A stretch of DNA of 32,577 nt from an uncultured Burkholderiales bacterium. Lineage in GTDB: Bacteria; Pseudomonadota; Gammaproteobacteria; Burkholderiales; Burkholderiaceae_C. How positions within the stretch are numbered: position 1 is the stretch's first letter; every line of letters starts with the position of its first letter. Location of the stretch: NCBI GenBank assembly GCA_903916355.1, contig CAIWWN010000064.1, positions 1 through 32,577 of the forward strand, written 5' to 3'. Both the position numbers and the translations under genes were made by a program. This document shows positions 32,493 through 32,577 of the stretch, in pieces. Under the pieces are notes generated by a model. It was not told the origin of the DNA, made no database searches, and was given only the letters and a program-made list of their open reading frames with translations.

Positions 32493-32577
32493 TGTCCGGT
32501 AAATTTCATGCTTGATATCCGCAAACGTAGGCCACATAAGCCCTGCAAGCCGATTTGCGATTCCGGCGATTTGAAAC
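32493..32577. mobile_element. Possible insertion-sequence terminus
   Basis: Similarity of the lysR frame to its family ends at 32489-32492 (CTAG), and the sequence after it begins TGTCCGGTAAATTTC. A sudden loss of coding match next to a short CTAG and a TGT-type start is what an insertion junction looks like. No transposase is complete in these 85 bases and I cannot name the family. Confidence 0.35.

Noticed and set aside
1-32577. CRISPR array, tRNA, rRNA or phage genes
   Set aside because: No regularly spaced repeats, no tRNA-like cloverleaf sequence noticed and no phage structural or integrase-like protein in any frame; short RNAs could still be missed by eye.

Overview
The window looks like a chromosomal piece of a betaproteobacterium of the order Burkholderiales, most like a Comamonadaceae freshwater genus (inference from gene families only: two Bug/TctC-type binding proteins, a TetR-MFP-RND-Pcm-rhodanese-TolC row, an AtuA/DUF1446 pair, strongly GC-biased codon use). 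Coding density is very high, most neighbours overlap or are a few bases apart, and I see no tRNA, rRNA or CRISPR array. No stretch over 300 bases lacks a gene; the longest gaps (876-1076 and 29455-29644) are described as features.

Region 1 (1-4548): the left edge looks like the terminus of an IS21-type element that cuts a membrane sensor kinase just after its phospho-histidine box. Facing away from it is a three-gene unit: a periplasmic sugar-type binding protein without permeases, an OmpR-type response regulator and a HAMP histidine kinase. Region 2 (4555-7976): a minus-strand lemA / TPM-glycine-rich / TPM operon, and a divergent MltB-type lytic transglycosylase. Region 3 (8040-15520): a TetR-controlled RND efflux operon with a good promoter and an overlapping operator, ending in a TolC-type outer membrane channel; a protein-isoaspartate methyltransferase-like gene and a rhodanese sit between pump and channel.

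Region 4 (15527-18213, minus): waaA (Kdo transferase) and a phosphomannomutase/phosphoglucomutase, overlapping by 4 bases, for lipopolysaccharide and surface sugar supply. Region 5 (18319-24060, plus): a long co-directional row of a cysteine-less CMD-like protein, a Bug binding protein, an MFS transporter with an overlapping TTG start, ogt, an EamA transporter, a bacterial lipocalin and a SIMPL-domain protein. Region 6 (24172-26411, plus): a second Bug protein and an FAD-dependent aromatic hydroxylase, facing a minus-strand operon slyX - rlmN-like - AtuA-like - AtuA C-terminal-like (26431-29454). The setting suggests uptake and oxidation of an organic acid.

Region 7 (29612-32577) is clearly AT-richer: a LivK-type binding protein and a Rieske non-heme iron oxygenase in one minus-strand operon, a divergent LysR regulator cut short near the right edge, and a probable insertion-sequence end after it. 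This looks like an acquired catabolic cassette. I found no clearly new defence or mobile system. The points most worth a second look are the two HGLKTP-type kinases beside an orphan binding protein, the Bug-MFS coupling, the rlmN/AtuA operon, and the AT-rich Rieske cassette.
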